40,811 nt of DNA from Nocardia pneumoniae NBRC 100136 (GCF_000308755.1 NZ_BAGF01000039.1:1-40811); one strand, 5' to 3'. Counted from the stretch's first letter, positions 1 through 8,911 are shown. Made by a program: numbers and translations. Notes: generated by a model not told the origin, from the letters alone.

Positions 1-124
1 CTCCGCTGGCTCCGCCATCGAATTGCACCGGGGCGACGAGGACGAAATCGATCGCACCGCCGCCAATCTCGGAATAACCCTGTCCCGCAACGAATCCGCA
101 TCGGTCGACGACCTTCCGAGCTGA
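1..124 (+). CDS. C-terminal end of an unidentified protein (partial)
   Basis: The frame starting at base 2 is open from the window edge to a TGA at 122-124 and gives about 40 residues ending in ASVDDLPS. The piece is charged (RGDEDEID) with no recognisable motif, so no function can be given. A perfect 13-bp hairpin starts 15 bases after the stop, which supports this as a real gene end. The start and most of the protein lie outside the window. Confidence 0.55.
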   Translation, partial: SAGSAIELHRGDEDEIDRTAANLGITLSRNESASVDDLPS

Positions 125-139
125 TCCGGATGTGAGTGC

Positions 140-169
140 TGCCGCGCACCGGATCCCCGGTGCGCGGCA
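140..169 (+). terminator. Strong hairpin terminator after the partial gene
   Basis: A perfect 13-bp stem (arms 140-152 and 157-169, TGCCGCGCACCGG and its complement) closes a 4-base loop, ATCC. It lies 15 bases after the stop of the partial gene. There is no long T tract, as is common for actinobacterial terminators. Confidence 0.75.
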
Positions 170-244
170 TTCCCAGACGTGCCCGAATGCCGCTGTCATG
201 CGGTCGGAATAGGTTGTGCGGCGGCCCATGGAAAACGTGCGCTG

Positions 245-275
245 GAGGTGCCCCGCCTCGCGGGCGAGGCACCTC
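245..275 (-). terminator. Hairpin terminator after cysNC
   Basis: An 8-bp perfect inverted repeat (GAGGTGCC at 245-252, GGCACCTC at 268-275) with further pairing inside the loop lies 8 bases past the cysNC stop on the minus strand. It is placed as the terminator of the IclR-cysD-cysNC unit. Confidence 0.65.
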
Positions 276-283
276 GGCTCAGG

Positions 284-2122
284 TCAATCCATCCGCGTTA
301 GTCGCGCGATGATGGTCGCCGCCATCGAGGCTGGGTCGCCGTGGTCGGGTCGCAGGACGACATCGGCGTTAACCGGTGCCTCGTAGGGATCATCGATGCC
401 GGTGAAGCCGCGGATCTCGCCCGCCCGCGCCTTGGCGTACATGCCCTTGGGGTCGCGGGCTTCGCAGACCGCCAGCGGCGTGTCGACGAAGACCTCCAGG
501 AACGGAATGCCCGCCGCCTCGTGCGCGGCGCGAACCCGATCGCGGTCGGCCCGGTAGGGGCTGATCAGCGAAACCACCGCTACCACTCCGGCTTCGGCGA
601 ACAGGCGGGCCACCTCGCCGACGCGGCGGACGTTCTCGACCCGGTCGGCCGCGCTGAATCCGAGATCGGAGTTGAGCCCGTGGCGCAGGTTGTCGCCGTC
701 GAGGAGGAATGCCGGGCGGCCCGCGGCCACCAACCTGCGTTCCAGTTCCACCGCGACGGTGGACTTTCCGGAGCCGGACATACCGGTCAGCCAGACGGTG
801 AGACCGCGGGTGGCGCGCTCGTCGCGCCCGACCGCGGTGGAATGCCAGACCACCCGGGCCGACGGCAGGGTCGGGCCGGTGATCATGCCCGCGGCGACGG
901 TGTTGTTGGTTGCCTCGTCGACCAGGATGAAACTGCCGGTGGCGCGGTTGCGCCGGTACGGATCGAACAGCAGCGGCTGACGGCAGCGCAGCTGAACGCG
1001 GCCGATTTCGTTGAGCGACAACGACTCCGCGCCCTCGTCGCGATGCAGCGTGTTGACGTCCAGCCGGTAGTCCAGGGAACGGACCTCGGCTGTGGCGGCA
1101 CGGGTGGTGTGCCGGATCGTGTAGGTGGCGCCGGGGGTGAGCTGGGTTTCCTCGGCGAACCAGCACACCATCGCGTCCAGGTCGCGGCCCGCATGCGGGC
1201 GATTGTTGGGTCGGCAGATCAAGTCGCCTCGGGAAATGTCCAGCTCATCGGCGAGCTGAATCGTGACCGCCTGCGGCGGAAAGGCTTCCGCGACCGGTTT
1301 GCCGCCCGGACCCCAGATCGCGGTGACCGTGGTGGTGAATCCGGACGGCAGCACCGCGACTTCGTCGCCCGGCTTGAACACCCCGCCCGCGACGGTGCCC
1401 GCATATCCGCGGAAATCCTCGGCGTGCCTGCGCGTGACGTACTGCACCGGGAACCGCGCGTCGATCAGATTGCGGTCCGAGGCGATGTGCACCTCCTCGA
1501 GGTGGTGCAGCAGGGGAGTGCCCTCGTACCACGGCATGCTGGCGCCGCGGTGCACGATATTGTCGCCGTGCAGCGCCGACACCGGAACGAACGTCAGGTC
1601 GGAGACGTCGAGCTTGGAGGCGAATCGCGCGAATTCCTCGCGGATCTCCTCGAACCGCTCCTGCGACCAGTCGACCAGATCCATCTTGTTCACGCACAGC
1701 ACCAAGTGCGGGATGCCGAGCAGGCTGGCCAGGAAGGCATGGCGGCGGGTCTGCTCCACCACGCCTTTACGCGCGTCCACCAGGATCAGCGCCAAGTCGG
1801 CGGTGGAGGCGCCGGTCACCATATTCCGGGTGTACTGCACGTGCCCCGGGGTGTCGGCGATGATGAATTTCCTTCTGGGCGTGGCGAAATACCGGTGCGC
1901 CACATCGATGGTGATGCCCTGTTCGCGTTCGGCGCGCAGGCCGTCGGTGAGCAGTGCCAGGTTCGGGTAGTCGTCGCCGCGGTCGCGGCTGGTGCGCTCC
2001 ACCGCGGCGAGCTGGTCGGTGAAAAGGGTCTTCGAGTCGAACAGCAGTCGTCCGATCAGGGTCGACTTGCCGTCGTCGACGCTGCCCGCGGTCGCGAGGC
2101 GCAACAAGGTGGTGGTCGTCAT
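284..2122 (-). CDS. cysNC: Bifunctional sulfate adenylyltransferase subunit 1 / adenylylsulfate kinase CysNC
   Basis: The 612-residue protein joins the GTPase subunit of ATP sulfurylase (CysN) to an APS kinase (CysC). With CysD it makes APS from sulfate and ATP, and the kinase part turns APS into PAPS. The N-terminal GTPase has the P-loop GSVDDGKS (13-20), DTPGH (90-94) and NKMD (145-148). The C-terminal kinase begins near residue 440 with the P-loop GMSGSGKS (447-454), and DGDNLRHGL follows. The start is the ATG whose A lies within the TGA stop of cysD (TGATG), so the pair is translationally coupled. The reading frame stays open far upstream into cysD, but homology begins at [13 protein letters not shown]. 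Identification is firm. Confidence 0.96.
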   Translation of the reverse strand: MTTTTLLRLATAGSVDDGKSTLIGRLLFDSKTLFTDQLAAVERTSRDRGDDYPNLALLTDGLRAEREQGITIDVAHRYFATPRRKFIIADTPGHVQYTRNMVTGASTADLALILVDARKGVVEQTRRHAFLASLLGIPHLVLCVNKMDLVDWSQERFEEIREEFARFASKLDVSDLTFVPVSALHGDNIVHRGASMPWYEGTPLLHHLEEVHIASDRNLIDARFPVQYVTRRHAEDFRGYAGTVAGGVFKPGDEVAVLPSGFTTTVTAIWGPGGKPVAEAFPPQAVTIQLADELDISRGDLICRPNNRPHAGRDLDAMVCWFAEETQLTPGATYTIRHTTRAATAEVRSLDYRLDVNTLHRDEGAESLSLNEIGRVQLRCRQPLLFDPYRRNRATGSFILVDEATNNTVAAGMITGPTLPSARVVWHSTAVGRDERATRGLTVWLTGMSGSGKSTVAVELERRLVAAGRPAFLLDGDNLRHGLNSDLGFSAADRVENVRRVGEVARLFAEAGVVAVVSLISPYRADRDRVRAAHEAAGIPFLEVFVDTPLAVCEARDPKGMYAKARAGEIRGFTGIDDPYEAPVNADVVLRPDHGDPASMAATIIARLTRMD

Positions 2123-3054
2123 CAGAAGTAGCCTTCGCGTTTGCGGTCTTCCATGCCTGCCTCGGAGATGCGGTCGTCGGCGCGGGTGGCGCCGCGCTCG
2201 GTGACCCGCGCGGCGGCGACCTCGGCCACCACTTCCGCCGGGGTCGTCGCGGTGGATTCGACGCAGCCGGTGCAGGTGGCGTCGCCGACGGTGCGGAATC
2301 GCACGGTGGCCTCGTACGGGTGCTCGCCGTCGAGGAGCTGGAGAAAACGGGTGTGCGCCAAGAGCATTCCGTCGCGTTGCACCACCGGCCTGCGGTGCGC
2401 GTAGTACAGCGCGGGCAATTCGATGCCCTCGGCGGCGATGTAGCTCCAGATGTCCAGCTCGGTCCAGTTCGAGAGCGGGAACACCCGGATGTGCTCGCCC
2501 GGCCGGTGCCTGCCGTTGTAGAGGTTCCACAGCTCGGGCCGCTGCCTGCGCGGATCCCATTGCCCGTACTCGTCGCGGAAGCTGAACACCCGCTCCTTGG
2601 CGCGAGCCTTCTCCTCGTCGCGGCGCGCGCCGCCGAAGACCGCGTCGAACGATCCCTCCTGGATCGCGCGCAGCAACGTCGTCGTCTGCAACCGATTGCG
2701 GGAGGCACGTGGGCCGCTCTCCTCGACCACGCGTCCGGCATCGATGTCGTCCTGGACCCGCCCCACGACCAGGCGCAGTCCCAAGCGCGCCACCGTGGCG
2801 TCGCGGTAGGCGATCACCTCGTCGAAGTTGTGCCCGGTGTCGATGTGCAGCACCGGGAACGGCAGCGGCGCGGGCCAGAAGGCCTTGGCCGCCAGGTGCA
2901 GCATCACCACCGAGTCCTTGCCGCCGGAGAACAGCAACACCGGGCGTTCGAATGTTGCTGCCACTTCACGGAATATGTGCGCCGACTCGGCCTCGAGCGC
3001 GTCCAGATGGGGCAGCTCGTAGGTGCTCGCCGTCGACTTCGCGTACTGGCTCAC
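2122..3054 (-). CDS. cysD: Sulfate adenylyltransferase subunit 2 CysD
   Basis: The 310-residue protein is the catalytic PP-loop subunit of ATP sulfurylase. The ATP-binding PP motif SGGKDSVV is visible near residues 43-50, and the family C-terminus ending DRKREGYF is intact. It works with the GTPase CysN, encoded directly downstream with a one-base overlap. The start is a GTG with no Shine-Dalgarno sequence. A -10-like TAGTTT ends 6 bases before it, so the message is probably leaderless. The gene lies 9 bases after the IclR gene, so readthrough from that gene is also possible. Confidence 0.95.
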   Translation of the reverse strand: MSQYAKSTASTYELPHLDALEAESAHIFREVAATFERPVLLFSGGKDSVVMLHLAAKAFWPAPLPFPVLHIDTGHNFDEVIAYRDATVARLGLRLVVGRVQDDIDAGRVVEESGPRASRNRLQTTTLLRAIQEGSFDAVFGGARRDEEKARAKERVFSFRDEYGQWDPRRQRPELWNLYNGRHRPGEHIRVFPLSNWTELDIWSYIAAEGIELPALYYAHRRPVVQRDGMLLAHTRFLQLLDGEHPYEATVRFRTVGDATCTGCVESTATTPAEVVAEVAAARVTERGATRADDRISEAGMEDRKREGYF

Positions 3055-3060
3055 ACCGCA

Positions 3061-3090
3061 AAACTAGAACACGTTTCGGTTATCGGTCAA
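3061..3090 (-). promoter_or_regulatory. cysD promoter with KstR-like operator in its spacer
   Basis: On the minus strand TTGACC (3090-3085), an 18-base spacer and TAGTTT (3066-3061) form a good -35/-10 pair, 6 bases before the GTG of cysD. Inside the spacer, 3065-3078 on the plus strand reads TAGAACACGTTTCG. This matches the TnnAACnnGTTnnA consensus I recall for KstR at all but one defined position. The promoter overlaps the 3' end of the IclR gene. Both assignments come from pattern only. Confidence 0.55.
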
Positions 3091-3963
3091 TGGTTTGCGG
3101 CCACCCGAGCTCGCCGTCACCGCGTCGGCGGCGGCCACCAGCGCCGCGCCGCGCCGGGCGATCTCCGCGCCGGTGATGGAGGCGCCGACATACATCGTGA
3201 GCACCATGTTCTGCCTGCCGTCGCCGTCATAGGTCGGCGCGGCGAGCAGGCTCACGGCGTGCTCCTTGCGTGGCCGCAGATCCGACCCCAGATAGACCCG
3301 CTCGCCGAGACTCGTCACCAGCTCGGCGACCAGTTCGCGCAGCTCAGGGGGTAGGTCCCGGTCCGCGACCCCGGCCAGGAGCGAGTACAGCCGCCGTCCC
3401 GCGGCGGTCATGCTCTCCACCAGGAACCCGCGCTCGCGGCACTCGGCGACCACCTGGCGCAGGCGTGCCTCGTCCTGTCGCAGCGGCACCGCCGGCGGCT
3501 TGGCCAGCCAGGCGTCGAAGGCGGCGTCGGTGTCCCAGAGTACGTACATCAGGCCGACCGGTGGCGCGAAATGGTAGGCCGCGCCCACCTTGACCAGGCC
3601 GGGCCCGGTGCTTTCCAGCACCATGATCTGCTCGCCGACCACGGCCGACGCGGTGCAGGTCGTGCGATAGCGCGCGGTGAGTTTCTCCAGCTCCACGCGG
3701 GCGAGCGCGGAGATCGCGAAACTGTCCTGCGCCACCCGGCCCGCGGCGATCAGCGCTGGTCCGAGCCCGTAGGTGCGGGTATCCGCGTCGCGCACCAGGT
3801 AGCCGCCCGCGGTCAGTTCGGTGAGGATGCCCAGACAGGTCGGTTTGGCCAGGTCGAGCTCGCGGGCGAGTTCGGAGAGCCCGAAGCGTTTGCCGCGCTG
3901 CTCGACGAAGAAATCCAGCACCTGAACCACCCGCGCGGTGGGCGCGGACCGACGGCCGACCAT
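3064..3963 (-). CDS. IclR-family transcriptional regulator
   Basis: The 299-residue protein has an N-terminal winged helix (about residues 8-70, with LSELARELDLAKPTCLGILT) and a C-terminal effector domain of the IclR type. The start ATG has a good ribosome site (AGGAGT) 6 bases upstream, next to a perfect palindrome at 3974-3987. It diverges from the DUF1214-SDR-sulfotransferase operon and reads into cysD 9 bases later. It could regulate either side and itself. The ligand is unknown; a lipid or steroid intermediate is only a guess from the context. Confidence 0.88.
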   Translation of the reverse strand: MVGRRSAPTARVVQVLDFFVEQRGKRFGLSELARELDLAKPTCLGILTELTAGGYLVRDADTRTYGLGPALIAAGRVAQDSFAISALARVELEKLTARYRTTCTASAVVGEQIMVLESTGPGLVKVGAAYHFAPPVGLMYVLWDTDAAFDAWLAKPPAVPLRQDEARLRQVVAECRERGFLVESMTAAGRRLYSLLAGVADRDLPPELRELVAELVTSLGERVYLGSDLRPRKEHAVSLLAAPTYDGDGRQNMVLTMYVGASITGAEIARRGAALVAAADAVTASSGGRKPLTDNRNVF

Positions 3964-3973
3964 TGACCACTCC

Positions 3974-3987
3974 TAGAACACGTTCTA
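3974..3987. promoter_or_regulatory. KstR-like palindromic operator
   Basis: TAGAACACGTTCTA is a perfect inverted repeat (TAGAAC, 2-base centre, GTTCTA). It fits the TnnAACnnGTTnnA motif I recall for the mycobacterial/rhodococcal cholesterol repressor KstR. It lies in the 84-base divergent region between the IclR gene and the DUF1214 operon, abutting the ribosome site of the IclR gene. Confidence 0.65.
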
Positions 3988-4004
3988 ATCTTCCCTGTAT
4001 CGAA

Positions 4005-4023
4005 ATGTACCAGAGTGGTACAT
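4005..4023. promoter_or_regulatory. Second operator palindrome in the IclR/DUF1214 intergenic region
   Basis: Two 8-base arms, ATGTACCA (4005-4012) and TGGTACAT (4016-4023), are exact complements around a GAG centre. The site lies 25 bases before the chosen TTG start of the DUF1214 gene. Its sequence differs from the KstR-like site at 3974, so a second regulator, perhaps the divergent IclR protein itself, may bind it. Confidence 0.6.
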
Positions 4024-4047
4024 ATTTGGAACACCGGAGAGAGCCTC

Positions 4048-5211
4048 TTGCTGACACAGCCGTTCGCGGACGCCATCGCCGCCGCCGAGCAGATCATCAC
4101 CGGAGCCGCGCACATCCGCACCGAACAGGACCTCGTCGAGGGCTACGACTATCTGGCGGGCAGCATCCGCGCGTCGCTGCAAATGGCCTGGGCCTACGAG
4201 CGGGACTTCCCGTTCTTCGTGCAGTCCACCGGGCCGTACACCAAGATGGGCTTGGACAACCCGGACACCCTCTACTTCCACTCCTACCTGCGGCCGGACG
4301 CGGAATACGTGGTGACCGGCACCCGCGGCACCACCCGCGACCTGAGCTTCCAGGTGCTCAACGGCGACTATTCGCCGGTGGACGTACCCGACAGCCTCAC
4401 CGCCTTCGATGATCGCGAACTCGCGATCGGCGCCGACGGGTCCTACCAGATCCGGTTCGGCCCCGGCGAGGCGCGGCCCGGCTACGTGCACCTGAGCCCG
4501 GACGCGGCGATGCTCGTGGTGCGCGAGGTCTACAGCGATTGGTCGACCGAGAAGGCGGGCACGATCCGCATCCAGCGGGTGGACCGGATCGGCGCCGCCC
4601 CGCCGCCGCTGACCAAGGACGTGCTCACCAAGCGGTACGGCGTGGCGGGCAAGATGCTGGTGTCGCGGCTGAAGACCTTCCTCGCCTTCCCGGAGTGGTT
4701 CTATCTGAACCTGCCGGTGAACACGCTCACCGAGCCGCGCTCGACGCCGGGCGGGCTCACCACCCAGTTCTCCTCGGTCGGTCATTACGACCTGGACGAC
4801 GACCAGGCCGTGATCATCACGGTGCCGAAGTCGGACGCGCCGTATCAGGGATTCCAGCTCGGCAGCATGTGGTACCTGTCGCTGGACTACATCAACCACC
4901 AGACCAGCCTCACCGCCGACCAGGCGCACGTGGACCCGGACGGGATGATCCGGCTGGTGGTCAGCGAGCGCGACCCCGGCCTGGCCAATTGGATCGAACG
5001 CACCGGCCACGCCCGGGGGTATCTGCAGTTCCGCTGGCAGCGGTTGTCCAGGGACATGAAACCCGACGACGGCCCCACCGTCGAGGTCGTTTCGGTCGCC
5101 GACCTGCCCGAGCGGCTGCCCTTCTACGACCGGGCGCGCGTCACGCCGGAGCAGTGGCGCGAGCGGATCGCGGCGCGGCAGGTGGCCGTCGCGGAGAGGA
5201 TGCTCGGCTGA
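4048..5211 (+). CDS. DUF1214 domain-containing protein
   Basis: The 387-residue protein has a C-terminal DUF1214-type region (about residues 265-350, with GFQLGSMWYLSLDY and RGYLQFRWQRL). No catalytic function is established for this family. I chose TTG 4048 because GGAGAG lies at 4036-4041. A longer frame from GTG 4015 is open, but its first codons run through the 4005-4023 palindrome. The gene heads an operon with an SDR (TGATG overlap) and a sulfotransferase. The same trio occurs, as I recall, as Rv3531c-Rv3530c-Rv3529c in Mycobacterium tuberculosis near cholesterol-catabolism genes. A steroid-related role is therefore plausible but inferred. Confidence 0.8.
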   Translation: MLTQPFADAIAAAEQIITGAAHIRTEQDLVEGYDYLAGSIRASLQMAWAYERDFPFFVQSTGPYTKMGLDNPDTLYFHSYLRPDAEYVVTGTRGTTRDLSFQVLNGDYSPVDVPDSLTAFDDRELAIGADGSYQIRFGPGEARPGYVHLSPDAAMLVVREVYSDWSTEKAGTIRIQRVDRIGAAPPPLTKDVLTKRYGVAGKMLVSRLKTFLAFPEWFYLNLPVNTLTEPRSTPGGLTTQFSSVGHYDLDDDQAVIITVPKSDAPYQGFQLGSMWYLSLDYINHQTSLTADQAHVDPDGMIRLVVSERDPGLANWIERTGHARGYLQFRWQRLSRDMKPDDGPTVEVVSVADLPERLPFYDRARVTPEQWRERIAARQVAVAERMLG

Positions 5212-5987
5212 TGTTGTTGCAGGACAAGGTTGTTGTGGTTTCCGGTGTCGGGCCGGGACTGGGCCGCGCCATCGCCGTGCAGAGCGCGAAAGCGGGCGCG
5301 GACGTGGTGCTCGCCTCGCGGACGGAATCCCGCCTGATCGAAGTGGCCAAGGAGATCACCGAACTCGGCAGGCGCGCCGTGGTCGTGCCGACCGACATCG
5401 ACGACGAGGCCGCGGCGGCGAATCTGGCCGAGACCGCGCTCAGCGCGTTCGGCAAGGTCGACACGCTGGTCAACAACGCGTTCGCGATCCCGCCCATCGT
5501 GGATCTCCTCGATGTCGACCTGGACCAGGTGCGGGCGGGGTTCGAGACCAACGTGCTGGCCGCGCTGCGGCTGACCAGGCTGTTCGTGCCCGCGCTCACC
5601 GAGACCAAGGGTTCGGTGGTGATGATCAACTCGGCGGTGCTGCGCCATTCGCGGCGGACCTTCGGTCCGTACAAGATGGCGAAGTCCAGCCTGCTCGCGT
5701 TGGCGCAGAGCTTGGCCACCGAACTCGGGCCGAAGGGCATTCGGGTGAATTCCGTTGCGCCCGGCTACATTTGGGCCGACAACCTGAAGTGGTACTTCAA
5801 CTACCTGGCGCAGCAGCGGGGGATCACCGCCGAAGAGGTCTACGCCGAGACCGCGAAGACCATCGACTTGCGCAAACTGCCCGAACCCGACGAGATCGCC
5901 GACGCGGTCGTGTTCTTCGCGTCCGCCCTGTCGCGCGCGATCACCGGCGCGTGCCTGGACGTCAACGGCGGCGAATACCACCACTAG
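5211..5987 (+). CDS. Short-chain dehydrogenase/reductase
   Basis: The 258-residue classical SDR carries the nucleotide-binding loop SGVGPGLG (11-18), NNA (88-90), and the catalytic Ser141, Tyr154 and Lys158 (YKMAK). It should oxidise or reduce a hydroxyl or keto group with NAD(P)(H). The substrate is not readable from sequence. The start ATG overlaps the stop of the DUF1214 gene (TGATG), and the sulfotransferase starts 3 bases after the stop. The three proteins therefore probably act on one pathway, perhaps making a hydroxyl that is then sulfated. Confidence 0.88.
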   Translation: MLLQDKVVVVSGVGPGLGRAIAVQSAKAGADVVLASRTESRLIEVAKEITELGRRAVVVPTDIDDEAAAANLAETALSAFGKVDTLVNNAFAIPPIVDLLDVDLDQVRAGFETNVLAALRLTRLFVPALTETKGSVVMINSAVLRHSRRTFGPYKMAKSSLLALAQSLATELGPKGIRVNSVAPGYIWADNLKWYFNYLAQQRGITAEEVYAETAKTIDLRKLPEPDEIADAVVFFASALSRAITGACLDVNGGEYHH

Positions 5988-5990
5988 GAG

Positions 5991-7160
5991 ATGACCGTGA
6001 TCGGTAGGGACGACGTCGGGACCATCGACGATCTGCACGCCTCGGCCACCAAGGTGGTCGGGCTGGATGATTTCGGTACCGACGATTACCGCGAAGGGCT
6101 CGAGGTGCTGCTCGAGTCCTACGCCAAGGACGCCGAGCTGACCCCGTTCGGCAACAAGGTGAATCGCGCTTTTCTGCGCGGCGCGCTGATCGCCCGGCTG
6201 CTCAGCGAGGCGGCCTGGCGACGTTTTCCGGAACACGCCGACGTGGCGATCGAGCGTCCGATCTTCGTGACCGGGCTGCCGCGCTCGGGCACGACGGCGG
6301 TGCATCGCCTGCTCAACGCCGACCCGGCGCACCAGGGACTGGAGATGTGGCTGACCGAGATGCCGCAGCCGCGCCCGCCACGGGAGACGTGGGCGAGCAA
6401 CCCGGTGTACCAGCGCCTCGCGGCGGCCTACGAGAAGCACCACGTGGAGCACCCGGAATTCATGGGTGTGCACCACATCTCGGCCGACCAGGTCGAAGAG
6501 TGCTGGCAGTTGCTGCGGCAATCGGCCATGTCGGTGTCCTACGAGTGCCTGGCCTACCTGCCCCGCTATTCCGAATGGCTGCGGGACCGGGATTGGACTC
6601 CCGCATACCGCAGGCACCGGCGCAACCTGCAACTGATCGGGCTGCCGGACGCCGGAAAACGCTGGGTGCTCAAGAACCCGAGCCACCTGTTCGCCTTGGA
6701 CGCCATTTTCGAGGTCTACCCGGACGCGCTGATCATCCAGATGCACCGTGACCCGCGCACGATCATCGCGTCGGTGTGCAGCCTGAACGAGCAGGCGTCG
6801 GCGGGCTGGTCGGAGAAATTCCGCGGACCGGTGGTCGGCGCGGCACAACTGGACCTGTGGGCGCGCGGCGCGGAACGGTTCCTCGCCGATCGCAAGCGAC
6901 ACGACGCTGCCCAGTTCTGCGACGTCGACTACGACGACTTCGTCGCCGACCCGATCGGCACGGTCGAGTCGATCTATCGTCATTTCGACCTGCCGTTGAC
7001 GGAGGAAGCGACCGCCGCGATGACCGCGTTGCACGCCGAAAGCACCTCGGGCGCGGCACGTCCGGCGCATCGCTACACCCTGGATGATTTCGGCCTGACC
7101 GCCGAGCAGGTGGACGCACGGTTCGGCGCGTATCGAGCGGCGCACTTCCCGGGGCGCTGA
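5991..7160 (+). CDS. PAPS-dependent sulfotransferase family protein
   Basis: The 389-residue protein has the 5'-phosphosulfate-binding loop GLPRSGTT at residues 95-102 and a later RDPRTIIAS segment near residue 255 that fits the 3'-phosphate-binding part of sulfotransferases. It likely moves sulfate from PAPS to an alcohol, with a lipid or steroid acceptor guessed from context. A good ribosome site (TAGGAG) precedes the ATG. The genes making PAPS (cysD, cysNC) are transcribed divergently about 3 kb away with a similar operator. No signal peptide is visible, so it should be cytoplasmic. Confidence 0.85.
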   Translation: MTVIGRDDVGTIDDLHASATKVVGLDDFGTDDYREGLEVLLESYAKDAELTPFGNKVNRAFLRGALIARLLSEAAWRRFPEHADVAIERPIFVTGLPRSGTTAVHRLLNADPAHQGLEMWLTEMPQPRPPRETWASNPVYQRLAAAYEKHHVEHPEFMGVHHISADQVEECWQLLRQSAMSVSYECLAYLPRYSEWLRDRDWTPAYRRHRRNLQLIGLPDAGKRWVLKNPSHLFALDAIFEVYPDALIIQMHRDPRTIIASVCSLNEQASAGWSEKFRGPVVGAAQLDLWARGAERFLADRKRHDAAQFCDVDYDDFVADPIGTVESIYRHFDLPLTEEATAAMTALHAESTSGAARPAHRYTLDDFGLTAEQVDARFGAYRAAHFPGR

Positions 7161-7287
7161 GGGCCTTCGGTACCGCACCGATGGCGGCGACCAGCCGGGA
7201 GGGGTGCTCGCGTGCCCGAGCGCGTGGCGCAGCGCGGTGAACAGCACCACGATCCGCGGCGCTGATCTCGCCGCTCGTCCACCGGCG

Positions 7288-7332
7288 TCGCCGTCACGAC
7301 CCGTGCGAGGTCGCACGCGGTCGTGACGGCGA
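7288..7332. terminator. Long hairpin between convergent genes
   Basis: A 14-bp perfect stem (TCGCCGTCACGACC at 7288-7301 and its complement at 7319-7332) continues past one bulged base into a second pairing (CGTGC with GCACG). It lies between the sulfotransferase gene and the convergent DUF899 gene, so it can serve as a terminator from both sides. Confidence 0.7.
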
Positions 7333-7357
7333 AGAGTCCGGAGGCGGTGGGTGTCGA

Positions 7358-8116
7358 TCAGGTGGCGGCGCGGCCCTCCGAGTCGGCTCGCGGCGGCCGT
7401 GGGTCATTCGGGTTGTCCGGGTCGGGGTCGCCGAACCACCGCGACGGCGTGTGCTGGCCGTATGCGTCGTGCCAGTCCCACCATTCGTAGGGCGGGGTCT
7501 GCGGGTAGCCGTCCGGCGAGTCCTCCCACTGCTCTTGGCGTCCCAGCGCGGTCATGTCGAGGTAGCTCCACGTGGTCCCCAGTGCCTCGTCGCCGCGACT
7601 GTTGATGAAGTAGGTGCGGAACACGCGGTCGCCGTCGCGGATGAATGCGTTCGTGCCGTGCCATTCGTCCACGCCGAAGTCGGCGTCGAAGTCGTCGGTG
7701 ATGGTGTACCACGGCATCTCCCAGCCCATCCGAGCCTTCAGGCGCTGGATGTCCTCCTGTGGTGCGCGGGAGGCGTACACGAGTGTCGTGTCGCGGGCGT
7801 TGAGGTGGGCCGAATTGGGGACGTGATCGGCCATCATGGAGCAGCCGCGGCAGGCGTGCTCGGGCCAGCCGTGCACGCCGGGCTCGAAGAAGGCGCGGTA
7901 GACGATCAGCTGACGCCGACCCTGGAACAGGTCGAGCAGGCTCGCCTTGCCCTCGGGACCCTCGAACACGTACTCCTTGTCCACGGCCTGCCACGGCATC
8001 CGCCGCCGCGAGGCGGCCAGCGCGTCACGTGCGCGGGTCAACTCCTTCTCCTTCACGAGCATTTGCTGCCACGCTGCCTCCCACTCCTGTGGTGAGACGA
8101 TCGGCGGTGTTTGCAT
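7358..8116 (-). CDS. DUF899 family thioredoxin-like protein
   Basis: The 252-residue protein belongs to DUF899, a thioredoxin-fold family of unknown function. Typical features are an N-terminal PPIVSPQEWEAAW start, the CRGCSMMADH segment near residue 90, and a Trp-rich C-terminus (EWWDWHDAYG). The ATG at 8116 is preferred over one ten codons upstream because GGAAGGA lies 8 bases before it. It follows an SDR gene in the same operon, which begins at a promoter shared in form with a divergent ECF sigma gene. A role in the stress response run by that sigma factor is likely. Confidence 0.85.
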   Translation of the reverse strand: MQTPPIVSPQEWEAAWQQMLVKEKELTRARDALAASRRRMPWQAVDKEYVFEGPEGKASLLDLFQGRRQLIVYRAFFEPGVHGWPEHACRGCSMMADHVPNSAHLNARDTTLVYASRAPQEDIQRLKARMGWEMPWYTITDDFDADFGVDEWHGTNAFIRDGDRVFRTYFINSRGDEALGTTWSYLDMTALGRQEQWEDSPDGYPQTPPYEWWDWHDAYGQHTPSRWFGDPDPDNPNDPRPPRADSEGRAAT

Positions 8117-8146
8117 TGCGATGTCCTTCCTGTCGGTTTCGGTCAT

Positions 8147-8911
8147 TCAGGCCAGCGGTGATATGCCCGCGGAGGTGAGCGTGTTCGCGTGGTGAACCGG
8201 GTGCTCGGCGGTCGCGATTTCGAGAACCGACTTGCCCACCTGATCCGGGGTGAGCGTGGGTCCCAGGGACCGCACGAACGTGTCGACGTCGACACCTTGC
8301 CGCTCGGCGTAGGCCGTCACCGCCGCGGCGCCCAGGTCGGTGGCGGGCGTCAACTGTGGGAGGACGGATACGAACCGGATCCCCAGCCCGGCCCGTTCCG
8401 ACTCGACGGCGGCATAGCTCGTGATGAGCCGGACGGTGGCCTTTGCCCCCGCGTAGCCGCCGCTGAGCGGCGACCCGTTGATCGCCGCGCCGCTGGAGAT
8501 CGCGATCACCGAGCTACCTGGTTGAAGCGGGCGCCGAAGTGCTTCGCGAATCCAGTGGAACGCCTGCGCTACGTCGACATTCCAGTTCTGGCTGAAGGTC
8601 TCCCACGTCTGGTCCTGCAAGGGGCTCATCCGTGGAGCGGCCCCCGCGCACAGGACCACCGTGCGCGGTTGATGCTCGTCGAGTAGCCTGCTGGCCGTCG
8701 CGGGGTCGGCGGCGTCCGCGGCCACCGCGGTGAAGGTAGCGCCGAGTTCGTCGCGCACGGCGTCGAGCTGCGCGCTGGTCCGGGCGACGCCGACGACATG
8801 CGCACCGGCGGCTGACAGCGCCTTGGCGATGCCGCGGCCGAATCCACGGCTGGCCCCGGTCACGATCGCCGTCGTGCCGTCGAGGCCGCTGGGCTCGAAT
8901 GTTTCGTTCAC
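8147..8911 (-). CDS. Short-chain dehydrogenase/reductase in the sigma-factor regulon
   Basis: The 254-residue SDR has TGASRGFG at 18-25, an active-site Ser near 139-140, and Tyr153-Lys157 (YAGAK). The usual NNAG is replaced by CAGAA at 88-92. It uses NAD(P)(H); the substrate is unknown. The GTG start at 8911 is chosen because homology begins there and a promoter ends only 48 bases upstream. The frame stays open further upstream into that promoter, so longer starts are unlikely. DUF899 follows in the same direction, 30 bases after the stop. Confidence 0.83.
   Translation of the reverse strand: MNETFEPSGLDGTTAIVTGASRGFGRGIAKALSAAGAHVVGVARTSAQLDAVRDELGATFTAVAADAADPATASRLLDEHQPRTVVLCAGAAPRMSPLQDQTWETFSQNWNVDVAQAFHWIREALRRPLQPGSSVIAISSGAAINGSPLSGGYAGAKATVRLITSYAAVESERAGLGIRFVSVLPQLTPATDLGAAAVTAYAERQGVDVDTFVRSLGPTLTPDQVGKSVLEIATAEHPVHHANTLTSAGISPLA

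Noticed and set aside
341..2131. A 596-codon plus-strand open frame opposite cysNC
   Set aside because: It is antisense to a firmly identified gene and its translation is low-complexity Arg/Gly/Val-rich, as expected for a shadow frame in high-GC DNA.
4015..4047. Upstream GTG start for the DUF1214 protein
   Set aside because: It would place the 4005-4023 palindrome in the coding start and lacks a ribosome site; TTG 4048 has GGAGAG at good distance.
5124..7316. A 730-codon minus-strand frame opposite the SDR and sulfotransferase genes
   Set aside because: It covers two clear plus-strand genes and shows no family motif.
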